Positions 48,455 through 60,137 are shown, counted from the stretch's first letter. The stretch: 64,000 bases of DNA from Hofstenia miamia (GCA_004352715.1 SCFE01000043.1:1040017-1104016); one strand, 5' to 3'. The notes: generated by a model from the sequence alone, not told the origin. Numbers and translations are program-made.

Positions 48455-48598
48455 AGCTCACAGGGTAGGAAGCACTCTAAAGCCTTGGTTGGCAACTTCC
48501 TAGGACAAGGGCAGTCCAAAATGAAAAGCTCATGGGGCAGGAAGGTCTCTAAAGCCTTGGTTGGCAACTTCCTAGGAGAATGTGAGTCCAAAATCAAA
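48455..48598 (+). repeat. Two 72-bp tandem units in the element leader
   Basis: 48455-48526 and 48527-48598 are the same 72-base unit with about ten differences. Both contain TCTAAAGCCTTGGTTGGCAA followed by CTTCCTAGGA. They lie between the tRNA-like head and the first ATG of the open frame. Confidence 0.9.
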
Positions 48599-48617
48599 CA
48601 CAAAAATTACAACACTG

Positions 48618-51600
48618 ATGAGAAGTCATGAGAAAGCAAAGGCCCTCAGTCCCCGGCAGGCCTTCAATGGTCAGAGGGTGCTAAGAATCTCCGGACAACA
48701 GGCGGACTCCACAATCGGGAGTGTGGACTCGAGAAGTGGCAGTATAGGATCCACACAGACCAATGGACAACGGCATAAGTGGACAGATGAGCAGAACAGG
48801 ACAGCATTGGAGTGTTACAGAAGAAGCAGGCCAGATGAGAGGGGTTACAGGAAGAGAATGTTGGAAGAATGGAGGAAGGCAAGAATGGGATTAGAAGTTA
48901 CAGAGCAGAGGCTTGCAGGGCAAGTGAGAAAGTTACAGCTGGATGAGAGTAAGGGGAAAAAGAGAGTTGAACAAGTTAAGCAAAGGGAAGATGAAGTGAT
49001 AGATGTTGAGACAGAAGTGGCAGAAGTAGCAGATGCAGAAACTGAAGCAGCAATCAAGGAAAAGATGAAGGAAGAAATAGGTGAGAGAGCTAGGTTGCCA
49101 GTCCCAAGAAGAGTTAAGAGAAGTAAGCTAGCAGTAGAGACAGCAAAAGTCAATAAAGTGTTGGAGAGGATAGATGCTAGGAGTGTTACAGAAGTAAATA
49201 GCTTAGTGTATGCAGGGGCATGTGAGGTGCTGAAGAATGTAGGCGTGGAAATAAAGAAGAAGAGGTGGCAAGAAGATAAGGGAGACAGAAAGCCAGCATG
49301 GGAAAGAAGAATTGAGAATAAGGTGGCAAAGATTAGGCAGCAAATAGGGAAGATCCGGACAAGTAAGGCAGTGCAGGACAGGTGCAGGGTAGGTAAGGGG
49401 AAGACTATAGAAACTGCAAGAGAAGAGCTTAAGCAGAGATTAGTTGCAGAAGCTGAGAAACTGAGAAAGTATAGGGCAAGGGCAAAGCAGGCAAGAGACA
49501 ATATGAAGTTTGAGACACAAGAAGGAAGATTCTACAAAGAACTAGATGCAGGAGGAAAGGCTACAGCTAGAGCAGGCGAGGACGCAGTAAGATTCTTGGA
49601 GAATATATGGGGAAGTGCGGGACCAGAGATTGAGAGTGAGTAGATGCAGAAGGAATTCAGGCAAGAAGAAGAAGTAATCACAACTGCAAAGCTGAAGGAG
49701 GCTCAAAAGAAGATGGAGAACTGGACGGCACCAGGAAGAGATGAGGTACATGGGTATTGGATGAAGAAGTTCACAAGTGTCCATGAGAGACTAGCAGTAG
49801 CATTGGATGAGTGTGCGGTGAGTGGGTGTCCAGAGTGGATGGTAGTGGGAAGGACATTTCTGATACAGAAGGACCCAAAGAAAGGTAGTGAGGCAAGCAA
49901 CTTCAGACCAATAACATGTCTGCCAACAACATGGAAATTGCTAACTTCATTGATTTCAAGTAGGCTGGCATGTTAGAACAGAATAGGTTGATACTAGAAG
50001 AACGAAAGGGATGTAGGACAAAGACGAGAGTATGCAAAGATCAGTTGTTGATAGACCAGGCAGTGGTGGAGAATTGTAGAAGAAGGAAGACAAACTTGGC
50101 AATGGCATGGATAGACTACAGGAAGGCATATGACAGCATATCACATAAGTGGGTATTGAAGACGTTAGAGGCTAATGGAGTTTCACAGAAATGGGTTGAG
50201 TTTCTAGAGAGAGATGGGAAAGTGGCAGACTGAGATAGACGGGCATAGGTTGAGGTTTAGACGGGGTATATTCCAGGGAGACAGCTTAGCACCACTACTG
50301 TTCATAGTTAGCTTAATCCACATCACAGAAAAGTTAAAGGAGACAGGCATAGCATATAAGTTGGAGAAGAACGGTAGAGCAGTGAGTCACCTGTGGTAAA
50401 TGGACGACCTGAAGATGTATGCTAGTTCAAGGAAGATGTTGCAGAAGGAAATAGAGACAAGCAAAGATTCTGGGTTGGAATTTGGATTAGGAAAGTGTGC
50501 AGCAGTGACAATGACCAGAGGCAAGTGCATAGATGGTGATGGTTTGAGAACGAGCAGTGGGGATAAGATTGAGGAAGTCAAAGAGGGGTACAAGTACTTA
50601 GGTGTGATAGAGAAAGTTAGAACAGATCACGTGGAAATGAAGATGAGGCTAAGGAAAGAATACAAGAGGAGAGTAAGGAAGGTACTACAGAAGTCAGCAT
50701 TAAATGGGCAGAACAGCATAAAGGCATTTAATACGTGGGCAATACCAGTGTTGAGATATTCGGCAGGAATAGTTAGGTGGAACAAGAATGAACCTGAGGG
50801 AATTAGACAGAGAGACAAGGAAGATACTAGCAGCAGAGAGAGCATTCAACTTAAATGGAGATGTAGATAGGCTGTACATGACAAGGCATAAGGGAGGGAA
50901 AGGGCTACTAAGTGTGGAGGAAACTGTAGAAGTAGAAGCACTAGGGCTAAAGGAATATGTAGAAGAGCAACCTATAGGATCCCTACTAGAGGTCACTAAG
51001 GAGTTAAGGAAGATAAGAACTGAGAGTGAAGGAAAGAAGATATACCAGAGTAGGATGGAATCAGAGAGACAAACAAGGTATAGGCAGAAGGCAATGCATG
51101 GAGAATACTGGAGGAACACAGAAAAGTGTGACAGAGAAGAGAGCAATAAGTGGTTAAAGAAGGCGGGACTGAAGAGAGAAAAGAAGCACTGATAATGGCA
51201 GCACAGGAGCAAGCAATAAGAACAAACTGGGTGAAGAAGCATATAGACAGAAGAGTAGAAGTAAGTGATAAGTGTAGGCTGTGTAAGAAAGAGGCGGAGA
51301 CAGTAGATCATCTGATAGCAGGGTGTGAGAAGTTGGCACAGAATGAGTATAAGTTCAGGCATGACAAGGTGGGAAGAATGGTACACTGGAGTTTGAGCAG
51401 GCAGCATGGGTTAGAAGCAGGAGACAAGTGGTATGAGCACAAGCCACAGGGCGTCATAGAAAATGAGAAGGTTAAGATACTGTGGGACTTCAACATACAG
51501 ACAAGCAAAGTGATAGAAGCACGGAGGCCAGACATAGTAGTGGTAGACAAAGAGAAAAGATTAGGAACAGTGATAGACATAGCAGTACCAAAGGACAGGA

Positions 51601-51869
51601 ATGTAGAAAGCAAGGAGAAAGAGAAGATAGACAAGTACAGAGAGTTGGCAGAGGAAATAGAAAGGCTGTGGAAGTTAAAGAAAGTTAAAGTAGTCCCGGT
51701 AGTAGTAGGAGCACTAGGAGCAGTAAGTAAGAAGCATAAGAGATACTTGGAGGAGTTGGGAGTACCAAAGTGGGGAGGAGCAGTAGCACAGAAGGCAGAA
51801 TTGTTAGGAACAGCTAGAGTTCTGAGGAAAGCTCTGACTCCCTGGGAACTGGTGAGTTCCCCGAGCTGA
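48618..51869 (+). pseudogene. R4/Dong-type polyprotein, broken by stops and frameshifts
   Basis: The frame starts at ATG 48618 (MRSHEKAKALSPRQ). An N-terminal Myb-like segment (HKWTDEQNRTALECYRRS) is followed by a charged, coiled-coil-prone region to about 49640. Reverse transcriptase follows with [30 protein letters not shown] and RRGIFQGDSLAPLLF. The C-terminal region has a CxxC-x8-H-x4-C finger (CRLCKKEAETVDHLIAGC) and a restriction-like endonuclease (RRPDIVVVDK, then IDIAVPKD). Lesions: TAG at 49641, frame changes near 49970 and 50220, TAA at 50397 where the tyrosine of the catalytic YxDD should be, and frame changes near 50800 and 51170. It cannot make a full protein in this copy. Confidence 0.92.
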
Positions 51870-51929
51870 GAGGGATACTACCATGAAGCTGTGAGAAGAA
51901 ATAAAAATAATAACAATAATAATAATAGC

Positions 51930-52977
51930 GCCGCCGAATGCTGTGGACTTTTTATAGCGCTGAATACATGAACTATAATAGCGCCTCTGAATATTTTTCG
52001 GAAAAAAGACGCTGATGAATATAAAATTATTATTTACAACAATTTTTAAGAAATTCTTGAAAAAAACAGTAAATTTAACAAGCAATAACATTGATAACAC
52101 GCAATAAAAGATATGAGTACAAAGTCATCGCAAATAGAGTCAATTTTAGAATAAATTCTGTTTAAAATTTCGCTATCGCTTCATATCCCTTTTGAAAATG
52201 AATTTGATTGGAAAACTTTTATTGATATTCTTAAGCAGTAAAAATGCCAATTTTTCGGATTCATTTAAAGTAAAGTTTGAACGATAAAATGTAATAAAAG
52301 CTTGAACAAAATTTTCGAATTTTCTATCATTAAATGATTTAACAGGAGTTTTATTATTGCTTCAAAACTTGTTTCATGATTATTTAACACGTTGACATGG
52401 TGCCATAAATATAATTGTCAGCGCCACCACGCTGAAACTTACGTCACTTTTGGCGAATATAATATGCAAAATATCTACAGATTTTCAGCGGATTTGATTG
52501 GATACAGGCTTAATAATCGCTTGACGCCAATGAATATCAGATGCATTGAAATTTACTTTGATAAAGGTTTGGGGTATTTTCATGTGTACAACTCAATGGC
52601 TTATCTTTTTAGATGCACTAGTGTATTTTGTTCAGCTTGTATATTATTCAGAACATTATGAATGTTGGCTATTTCAATATTATATTAGTTGGTGTGCTGG
52701 AACATGCACTCCTTGTCTGATTTTTTAAGAACTTTTTTAGTTATCAAAGTTGGCCGTGTTTTGGGGCAACTTTGATAACTTACTATCTGTTAACAAAAAT
52801 CAACATTGGTAAACGCGTGGGGCTTCTTTGATGAAAAATTGCGTTTTAAAAGAGTAATGTCAACCCTTACATCAAAAAAATAGCGCAAAACAAAAGTAAT
52901 AGCAAAAAATATGTATACACATTAAATAAAGAAGCATAACAGAAAAAAATTCGGTTCCACAATCCACATTAAATTTA
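51930..52977. other. Spacer with a perfect 14-bp hairpin
   Basis: About 1 kb AT-rich. AGTTATCAAAGTTG at 52739-52752 pairs perfectly with CAACTTTGATAACT at 52767-52780 across a 14-base loop. No gene seen. Confidence 0.7.
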
Positions 52978-53628
52978 GTCCAAATCAGAACCTGCAAACT
53001 CTGGCATGACCACTAGCCTCCGAGTAGAACTCAGGATCATAATTTTCTCAATATCATCCACCAAAACCGTGTAATCAGAGTTATCCTCATGCAACACAAA
53101 TGAAATACTTGATGGATATTTCATTGTGTAATACTGAATTGTAATGTCAAACTTGCTGGAACATGAAATTATTTTGACCAGATTGCGTGCGGGTGGTCCT
53201 CCTTTCCGTTGGCAACATGTCACAATGAAATCACCTTCATTCAGCTCTTCTAGAGTAACCGACTGGGGCGTGGCTGTACGATATTTTGTTCAGTGTCTGT
53301 ATCACTACCGGTACAAGCATGCTCAGTACATCAATTTCAAAATCGGCAAGAGTTATGCGATTTCCTGTTTTCATTCGTGTTCCACGTTTCGTTTCGATGG
53401 ACCAGCAGGACAAGCATCCTTTTGTAAAAAATCATAAATCGCCTCGCTTAAATCCGGCTGTTCTAGTGTAGTGCTAAGTGGAACCAATTTATCGATAATT
53501 TTCCTTAGATTGAACGGTAAAAGTCCACTTTCACGAATTATTTGAGAATTTTTACATTGTAAATTAACTTCAATTTTGTGAATAATATATTTATTGTCAG
53601 CAAATATGAATACTTGTGAAGCCTGCAA
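52978..53628 (-). pseudogene. Unrecognised reading frame with frameshifts
   Basis: The minus strand reads VFIFADNKYIIHKIEVNLQC from about 53610 to 53371. A frame change gives MKTGNRITLADFEIDVLSML, and another gives SVTLEELNEGDFIVTCCQRK and finally STRRLVVMPEFAGSDLD ending at 52978. The pieces are back to back in three frames, so they are probably one decayed protein of about 210 residues. The EGDFIV and DIEKIM parts remind me of proteins carried by invertebrate transposons, but I cannot name it. Its upstream end overlaps the start of the CR1-like element on the other strand. Confidence 0.45.
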
Positions 53629-54436
53629 TCGTGAGATAAAGAATAATGACGTTGGTATTCTTTGTGATAATTGTGAATCGTATCATGGTATATGTGAAAA
53701 TTTCTCTAAGATTGACATAGAGACATTGGGAAGAATTTCATCAAATATGCATGAGTCTGCGCTATCTGCTTCCTCGCTTGCAAAACTGACCGAATCTCTT
53801 AATACAGTTAACAAAACTAAGACTGATAAACCAGTAATGCGGACTGTTTCGTCAATGGGTTTTGGTATCAGAATCCAAAATCTTGCTGAATACAAAGCGA
53901 AAGACTTTTCTGAGCGCCTAGATGAGAACATGAAACAAGCTCATAAAATGATTTCCTTTGTTACTGGTGATAAGGATATCCCAGTAACGGATTGTTTTTG
54001 TGTAGGAAAATTTGCTAACCAAAAGAAGAGAACCCTCATCATCAGTTTTCCCAGCATTTGGTCTGTGAGGAAGGTGCTATCGAGAACATCTAAGCTAAAA
54101 GACTGTTTGTATCTAAGAAACTAACCGAAGAGGAAAGGCAATTAGAGAAGAAGCTTCTGAAAACGAGATATGATCTGATTCAAAGTGGGAAGGACAAGTC
54201 AAAGGTTAAACTTCGGGATCTAAAGTTATTTGGGGATGGTCGAGAATATAAACCTACCATGTGACTAGACAACCCCTTTTCTTTTATGCTGCTTAACTCT
54301 CGGTCAATAAAGAAACCTACTGCCGCCTATCATTTATCTTGTGACATATCCGTAAATTCCCTTTCTGCCTGCTTTATAACAGAAACTTGGTTATGCGAAG
54401 ATGTTGATGATTCGTTTGTATCTCTACCTAACTTCA
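53606..54436 (+). pseudogene. CR1-like non-LTR retrotransposon: ORF1 and start of the endonuclease ORF
   Basis: ORF1 begins at ATG 53606 (MNTCEACNREIKNNDVGILC). It has a PHD-like zinc finger, CxxC...CDNCESYHGIC, usual in the ESF/PHD type of CR1-clade ORF1, with a probable internal deletion after ETLGRISS. A stop at 54122 is followed by LTEEERQLEKKLLKTRYDLI in the same style. ORF2 starts near 54270 with the APE endonuclease N-terminus (MLLNSRSIKKPT and ACFITETWLCEDVDD) and is cut by the N gap at 54437. The rest of ORF2 would be in the gap. Confidence 0.75.
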
Positions 54437-55436
54437 NNNNNNNNNNNNNNNNNNNNNNNNNNNNNNNNNNNNNNNNNNNNNNNNNNNNNNNNNNNNNNNN
54501 NNNNNNNNNNNNNNNNNNNNNNNNNNNNNNNNNNNNNNNNNNNNNNNNNNNNNNNNNNNNNNNNNNNNNNNNNNNNNNNNNNNNNNNNNNNNNNNNNNNN
54601 NNNNNNNNNNNNNNNNNNNNNNNNNNNNNNNNNNNNNNNNNNNNNNNNNNNNNNNNNNNNNNNNNNNNNNNNNNNNNNNNNNNNNNNNNNNNNNNNNNNN
54701 NNNNNNNNNNNNNNNNNNNNNNNNNNNNNNNNNNNNNNNNNNNNNNNNNNNNNNNNNNNNNNNNNNNNNNNNNNNNNNNNNNNNNNNNNNNNNNNNNNNN
54801 NNNNNNNNNNNNNNNNNNNNNNNNNNNNNNNNNNNNNNNNNNNNNNNNNNNNNNNNNNNNNNNNNNNNNNNNNNNNNNNNNNNNNNNNNNNNNNNNNNNN
54901 NNNNNNNNNNNNNNNNNNNNNNNNNNNNNNNNNNNNNNNNNNNNNNNNNNNNNNNNNNNNNNNNNNNNNNNNNNNNNNNNNNNNNNNNNNNNNNNNNNNN
55001 NNNNNNNNNNNNNNNNNNNNNNNNNNNNNNNNNNNNNNNNNNNNNNNNNNNNNNNNNNNNNNNNNNNNNNNNNNNNNNNNNNNNNNNNNNNNNNNNNNNN
55101 NNNNNNNNNNNNNNNNNNNNNNNNNNNNNNNNNNNNNNNNNNNNNNNNNNNNNNNNNNNNNNNNNNNNNNNNNNNNNNNNNNNNNNNNNNNNNNNNNNNN
55201 NNNNNNNNNNNNNNNNNNNNNNNNNNNNNNNNNNNNNNNNNNNNNNNNNNNNNNNNNNNNNNNNNNNNNNNNNNNNNNNNNNNNNNNNNNNNNNNNNNNN
55301 NNNNNNNNNNNNNNNNNNNNNNNNNNNNNNNNNNNNNNNNNNNNNNNNNNNNNNNNNNNNNNNNNNNNNNNNNNNNNNNNNNNNNNNNNNNNNNNNNNNN
55401 NNNNNNNNNNNNNNNNNNNNNNNNNNNNNNNNNNNN
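54437..55436. other. Assembly gap (exactly 1000 N)
   Basis: The round number suggests a placeholder length. It separates a CR1-like ORF2 start from the 3' part of a Dong-type element, so two different elements meet inside it. Confidence 0.99.
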
Positions 55437-55867
55437 CGTCATAGAAAATGAGAAGGTTAAGATACTGTGGGACTTCAACATACAGACAAGCAAGGTGATA
55501 GAAGCACGGAGGCCAGACATAGTAGTAGTAGACAAAGAGAAAAGATTGGGAACAGTGATAGACATAGCAGTACCAAAGGACAGAAATGTAGAAGGCAAGG
55601 AGAAAGAGAAGATAGACAATTACAGAGAGTTGGCAGAGGAAATAGAAAGGCTGGGGAAGTTAAAGAAAGTTGACGTAGTCGCGGTAGTTGAGTAAGAAGC
55701 ATAAGAGATACTTGGAGGAGTTGGGAGTATCAAAGTGGGGAGGAGCAGTAGCACAGAAGGCAGCATTGTTAGGAACAGCTAGAATCCCGAGGAAAGCTCT
55801 CAGACTCCCTGGGAACTGGTAAGTTCCCCGAGCTGAGAGGGATACCAGCATGAAGCTGCGAGAAGTA
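55437..55867 (+). mobile_element. Second Dong-type element copy, 3' end only
   Basis: Starting directly after the gap, this matches 51450-51899 of the first copy at high identity (VIENEKVKILWDFNIQ, RRPDIVVVDKEKR, IDIAVPKDRN). A deletion near 55690 removes part of the VVVGALGAVS segment and shifts the frame. It ends CATGAAGCTGCGAGAAG before an AAT tract. The endonuclease catalytic residues are kept but the reading frame is broken. Confidence 0.92.
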
Positions 55868-55989
55868 ATGAAATAATAATAATAATGTATTGTACCACAA
55901 ATTGGTGTATAGAAATAGATTAAAATAAATATATACAGAGAAAAATATGAACAAAGTTAGAGAGCTGTGAGAAGTAATAATAATAAAAA

Positions 55990-56023
<34 letters not shown>
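55868..56023. repeat. AAT-repeat tracts with a third Dong 3' tip
   Basis: AAT runs at 55868-55886 and 55975-56023. Between them, at 55965-55976, GAGCTGTGAGAAG reproduces the last bases of the Dong-type element directly before the second AAT run. This looks like a third, extremely 5'-truncated copy. Confidence 0.65.
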
Positions 56024-56347
56024 GAAGAAGCTTAAAATGCATCACTGTAAATATGAATACATTCTGACGTTTATTACGCATGTTTAAGCATGTAACAAGC
56101 TCATAATGAGGCTTTATTCATGTGTTTAAACATAGGCATTAATATATACAATGTAAATCATTCATTAAACATTTTGCGTGCCAAGCACAGTCAAACAAAT
56201 TTGATAGTGTAGCAGCTCCTTAGGAGGAAATCATGTCCGGTAATTAGATTATCTGGATAAAAAGTGAGTGTTATCCCTATAAAAAACTGTCCGGAATTGG
56301 AACTTTTGCTATAAAATTTGAAATGCATACAAATGCTTAGTATATAT

Positions 56348-56604
56348 GAGGCGCCCAGGGGCAAAAGGGCCAATCCACCATTCGGTAGTTTCGAGAAAAA
56401 TAGCTTTAAAGTTTTACCATTTCATATTTTATGACAGAAAAATGAATATTTGGGTTAATTTCCACCTTATTTTACCTATGTATAAAGGCGAATATTGTGA
56501 CAAAATTTTTTCTACTATCTAGGGGAAGGTTTAAAATTTCGTATCCCACATGTAACTCAATATCGTCAATTTGGCGGATTGGCCCCTTTGCCTCTGGGCG
56601 CCTC
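56348..56604. mobile_element. 257-bp MITE with about 30-bp terminal inverted repeats
   Basis: Left end GAGGCGCCCAGGGGCAAAAG followed by GGCCAATCC. The right end read in reverse is GAGGCGCCCAGAGGCAAAGG followed by GGCCAATCC. The repeats extend into ATAT on both sides, so the exact end and target duplication (probably TA-rich) are uncertain. There is no coding capacity inside. Confidence 0.8.
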
Positions 56605-57084
56605 ATATTAACTGGATCATACATAACAACTTTGGAATTGATTTCAATCTGTGTTCTGAAGAGTACGAAACAGGAAGAGTCAGAAAGGCTTTTGACATAT
56701 GGCTGAGTCCGAACAGGATCAGGGAAGAATAAAACCGGGCAGGACAGGATAAAATTGAGATTCAGTTAAATCCGGATAAAATCTATATTAGAAATAAAAA
56801 ACTAAAACACTGAATACATCAACATTATATTCTACAATAATTTTAGCAGTGTTGTAGTCATAAATGTGTACCAAAATCTTCATGCCTTGGGGTCGATTTT
56901 GAAATTGATTGTTAAACAACAACTTGCAAAAATTCTTGGAAAAAAATGTAAAGTGTTATAGAACTATTTCACAAGTTGTTGATTATCTCTTTTAAAAGAA
57001 CACATTTCTATCACAGTTTGCTGTCGGCGTGCTTGCCATTCTTGAAACTAGTTCTTAACAACAATAAATTTAAATTTTGCTTAA
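56605..57084. other. Spacer with a CAGGA-rich block
   Basis: At 56705-56785 words such as CAGGATCAGGG and GGGCAGGACAGGAT repeat; a similar AGGACAGGGCAGGAT string occurs at 57728-57742. These may be the subterminal parts of one hAT-like element surrounding the piggyBac-type MITE, but they run in the same direction. Confidence 0.3.
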
Positions 57085-57401
57085 TCCTACTAGCGCTAGG
57101 TGGAGCACATTGTGCTGCACCACCTGTTTTTAATGGTGCAAATTAATTGGTGGGAAGATTGGTTCAAATTTTATATTGGATCAGAAACTATTCAGAAACC
57201 CCCCAATTTTTAATATATTTCGGGATGTCATCATATGTCAAAACAAGATCTGAAATATTTTTGCAAAAACCTAAGAAAAATACGATAACTCTGTCCAAAA
57301 TTTGATGTTAATGATTCAATCCTATCAAAAGTTATAGACGTGGATCACTACGTGTTCCATCCGGGGTTTCTAAGAACCTCAAAAGCTCGGGGCTAATAGG
57401 G
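57085..57401. mobile_element. piggyBac-type MITE flanked by TTAA
   Basis: TTAA at 57081-57084 and at 57402-57405 bracket 317 bases. The left end is TCCTACTAGCGCTAGG and the right end in reverse is CCCTATTAGCCCCGAG, sharing the YCCTAYTAGC start. TTAA duplication and CCY ends are hallmarks of piggyBac. Just inside the left end, AGGTGGAGCAC pairs with GTGCTGCACCACCT as a hairpin. No transposase is encoded. Confidence 0.65.
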
Positions 57402-57405
57402 TTAA

Positions 57406-59443
57406 ACTAAGGGTAGTATTTTATGTGAAAACCGAGATACAAAAAATATTTTGAAGCATTTTTAGTTTACTTTCAATAAATATTTAATTTTCTTGAAAAC
57501 AGGCCAATATGCGTTGCCAATTCCGGCCAAAATTTTTAAGGGTAAACGTTGCTTAAGGAAATACTAGAACACAATATATTATTTTAACTAAACTATATGT
57601 ATTGCCGTTCAAAAGCTAGTTAATGTGAAGATAAAAAACTGCTTGTTGACTCACTGATCATATATGCTTGCAGAAGTGACTTTATATGAAAAATATAAGA
57701 AGTTACGACTCCTAAAATAAATGCAAATCAGGACAGGGCAGGATAATTGTTTGGTGCAAACTCTACCCTATTCTGGTATAAAAGAAATCAATGAAAATAC
57801 AAATTATATATGCATATTTAGTAGAATTTTATATGGAAATTCTTTTAAAAAGAACTGTGCTTAAGTAATACCGAACGTGTAGACATTTCCTCTGCAGAAT
57901 GATAGAACGTAAAAAAGAGGGTGGTGTTTTGTGAGCATTAACAATGTGAATCGGGAATATTTTCCCTCTCTGTTGCTGAAATATGTTCATAAAGAATAGA
58001 AATCCGCCATTTAACTATTAACTAAAATTATATATCACTAAAACTTTTTTAAAATGTACTTAATTAAAATTAAAAAATCCTTAATTTTAATCATACTAAC
58101 CTTAAATGTCATACAAGCGGTAACTTGAAAATGACTTGGTGACGTTGAAATATATTGTTTTTTTGTAGTATTTGTTTTTTCATAAAGCGACATAGTTTAA
58201 ATAAAAGCATAAAGTAAATTTTAATTGTTTTCAAGGTATAAAAACTGTTGTGAGATTTACAACTTTGTGCTGCATATTAACGTCCCAAAATATGACATTC
58301 AGTAAAAAGTTAGCCCAGGAAACAAAGAGTTGCATTATTGATTTTGATGAGATTTAAAGCACATTCTATAAGTCTAAAAATTAAGAAAATATTTTAATTG
58401 CAGAAATGTACAGACTTTCATGCAGTTTTTTGTATCAAAAAGATAAGAGTAAAAATATCAAAATAAAATTTGGTAATTTTAAAAAAATATGTAAAAGTTT
58501 ATCAATAAAACCAACGATATCCAGCAGAATCATATATTTAAATTGACAATTCAATTTCTAATTGACATGAAAATCCTCCAATGCATAAATCAAACAAATC
58601 ATTGGTATAAGCAACACCTCAAGCTTTGCAATACAAATCCAATTTACTTATCGCTGAAATTATTAAAATTACCATTTTCTACTATTTATAGCAAAGGCTT
58701 TTAAGACATTGGTTTTACAAAAAATGATACCTAAAATATAATTTTCAAACAATTTTATCATTATTTATAGTGCTCGTAAATGAAAACTAAAGCTTATTTA
58801 ATGTTGAATAAAAAGCCTCCACTGTATAAACGAACACGTCATCTCACACTTGACTTGTTTTGACACCTGCCATTCAACTAATTTTGTAAATCAAGTGCTA
58901 ATTAAAGGAGATGTACTGATTGTTTTTACTCACAAACTATTCTCTTATTAAAAATCAAACATTATTCCGTGGGAAAACATGAATCATTCCAAATTCATCA
59001 TTTTAGTTGGTGTTTCAAAAAAACTGTTGTCCAATATTGGTCTAAAGGATTGGGATTAAGTATTCATTTTTAAACAACTTAATTGTATTAATTAATAAGA
59101 ACCCTAAAAAATCAATGGTTTTATAAAATGTCAAACTATGAAATAACTATAATACATACATTTATCCGGTTAAGTATTTTATACGAAATTTTCTTGCTAT
59201 TTATAGAATATGCACTTTTGGGCACTTCGACTATAAAAAACTCATACAACACATCAATTAAATATAAAAAAATGACTGGCATTGTACATTTGCATTATAT
59301 GGTGTTTCAAAACCTCATGAGAATATATTTTTAGTTATTTTAAGTACTTTAATACAACCATGACCTATTTAGCTTTGAAGGAATCATGGCAGAGAAATTA
59401 ATATATAATATATGTTATATTCGAATTTAAAAAATCGCCGTGT
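57406..59443. other. AT-rich region, nothing identified
   Basis: About 2 kb of AT-rich sequence with short open frames and no recognisable gene or RNA. Confidence 0.5.
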
Positions 59444-59487
59444 AATATATATATATATATATTATGAAAAAACAACGAAAATTTTAA

Positions 59488-59530
59488 TTAAGAGTACTTT
59501 CGGTACTTACTGTACCATCGTCAGTCAAAA
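59488..59530 (-). ncRNA. Hammerhead-ribozyme-like core, left inverted end
   Basis: On the minus strand CTGACGA (59524-59518) fits the CUGANGA core, then one unpaired T, stem II GGTAC with GTACC, GAAA (59501-59498), the self-complementary GTAC as a minimal stem III, and TC (59493-59492) as the UH cleavage site. The four bases after it (TTAA) pair with TTGA just before CTGACGA as stem I, with one G-U pair. A palindromic stem III implies cleavage as a dimer, as known for Penelope-associated hammerheads. The extra T before stem II departs from the standard form. Confidence 0.6.
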
Positions 59531-60137
59531 AATCCTGAAAATGTTGGTTTGTTGTTAATAATCAATCAAACTTTCAAAGAGCCCAAGAACTATTTCGAAA
59601 TATTAACATCACTTTAAAATGACAAAAATGTCTAGGCGCTTCTATTATGTTGAACAGATAATTGTAAAATGGTCCTTAGAAATTTATAAAATGACTGCTA
59701 TAGCACATACTGGGCCCTATCTAGCTAATACGGTGTATAGGAATGTACTAATGTGTAAATTGAAATGTTTAATGAGAACAATTCCTGAGATCAACATCGA
59801 ATTTAGAAAACTGGCAAATAGGAATCTCCATTGGGAAGAGTTTTAAGCAAAGAGCAACAAGATATTATGGCCTTGCATGTTCTGAAGGCGGAATGGGAGT
59901 AATAGATCCAACACATAATGCAACTCTTGAATATGGTAACATTAAAATACAATTCGCAAGAACACAAAGATAATATATTTTGGAAACTACCTTTTATTAA
60001 ACCTCACGAATCACGTCTTAAGAAATCTATATATAATTTAAATAGAAAACTGAGGAAATCAAGAATTATACCAATTTTAAATTCGGAAAAAAACATCAAA
60101 TTTAATTCGTAACAAAGATCTAATTCAAAAACCTTTA

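Larger units (their letters stand above)
48363..51899 (+). mobile_element. R4/Dong-type non-LTR retrotransposon, nearly full length
   Basis: A 3.5-kb element lies between (AAT)n at 48305-48362 and an AAT-rich tail at 51900-51928. Both ends look intact: the 5' end starts CTGTGGGCAGGTAGCCC and the 3' end finishes GAAGCTGTGAGAAG. It has a tRNA-like head, a 72-bp tandem leader and one long reading frame broken by several lesions. A restriction-enzyme-like endonuclease at the C-terminus and insertion in TAA repeats both fit the R4/Dong clade. It is much richer in G and A than its surroundings. Confidence 0.88.

Noticed and set aside
48845-49501. 218-codon minus-strand frame, Ser/Leu-rich
   Set aside because: It is the antisense of the purine-rich Dong-type reading frame.
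54286-55695. Single 469-codon frame joining a CR1-like start to a Dong-type end
   Set aside because: The middle 1000 bases are N and the two ends belong to different retrotransposon clades.
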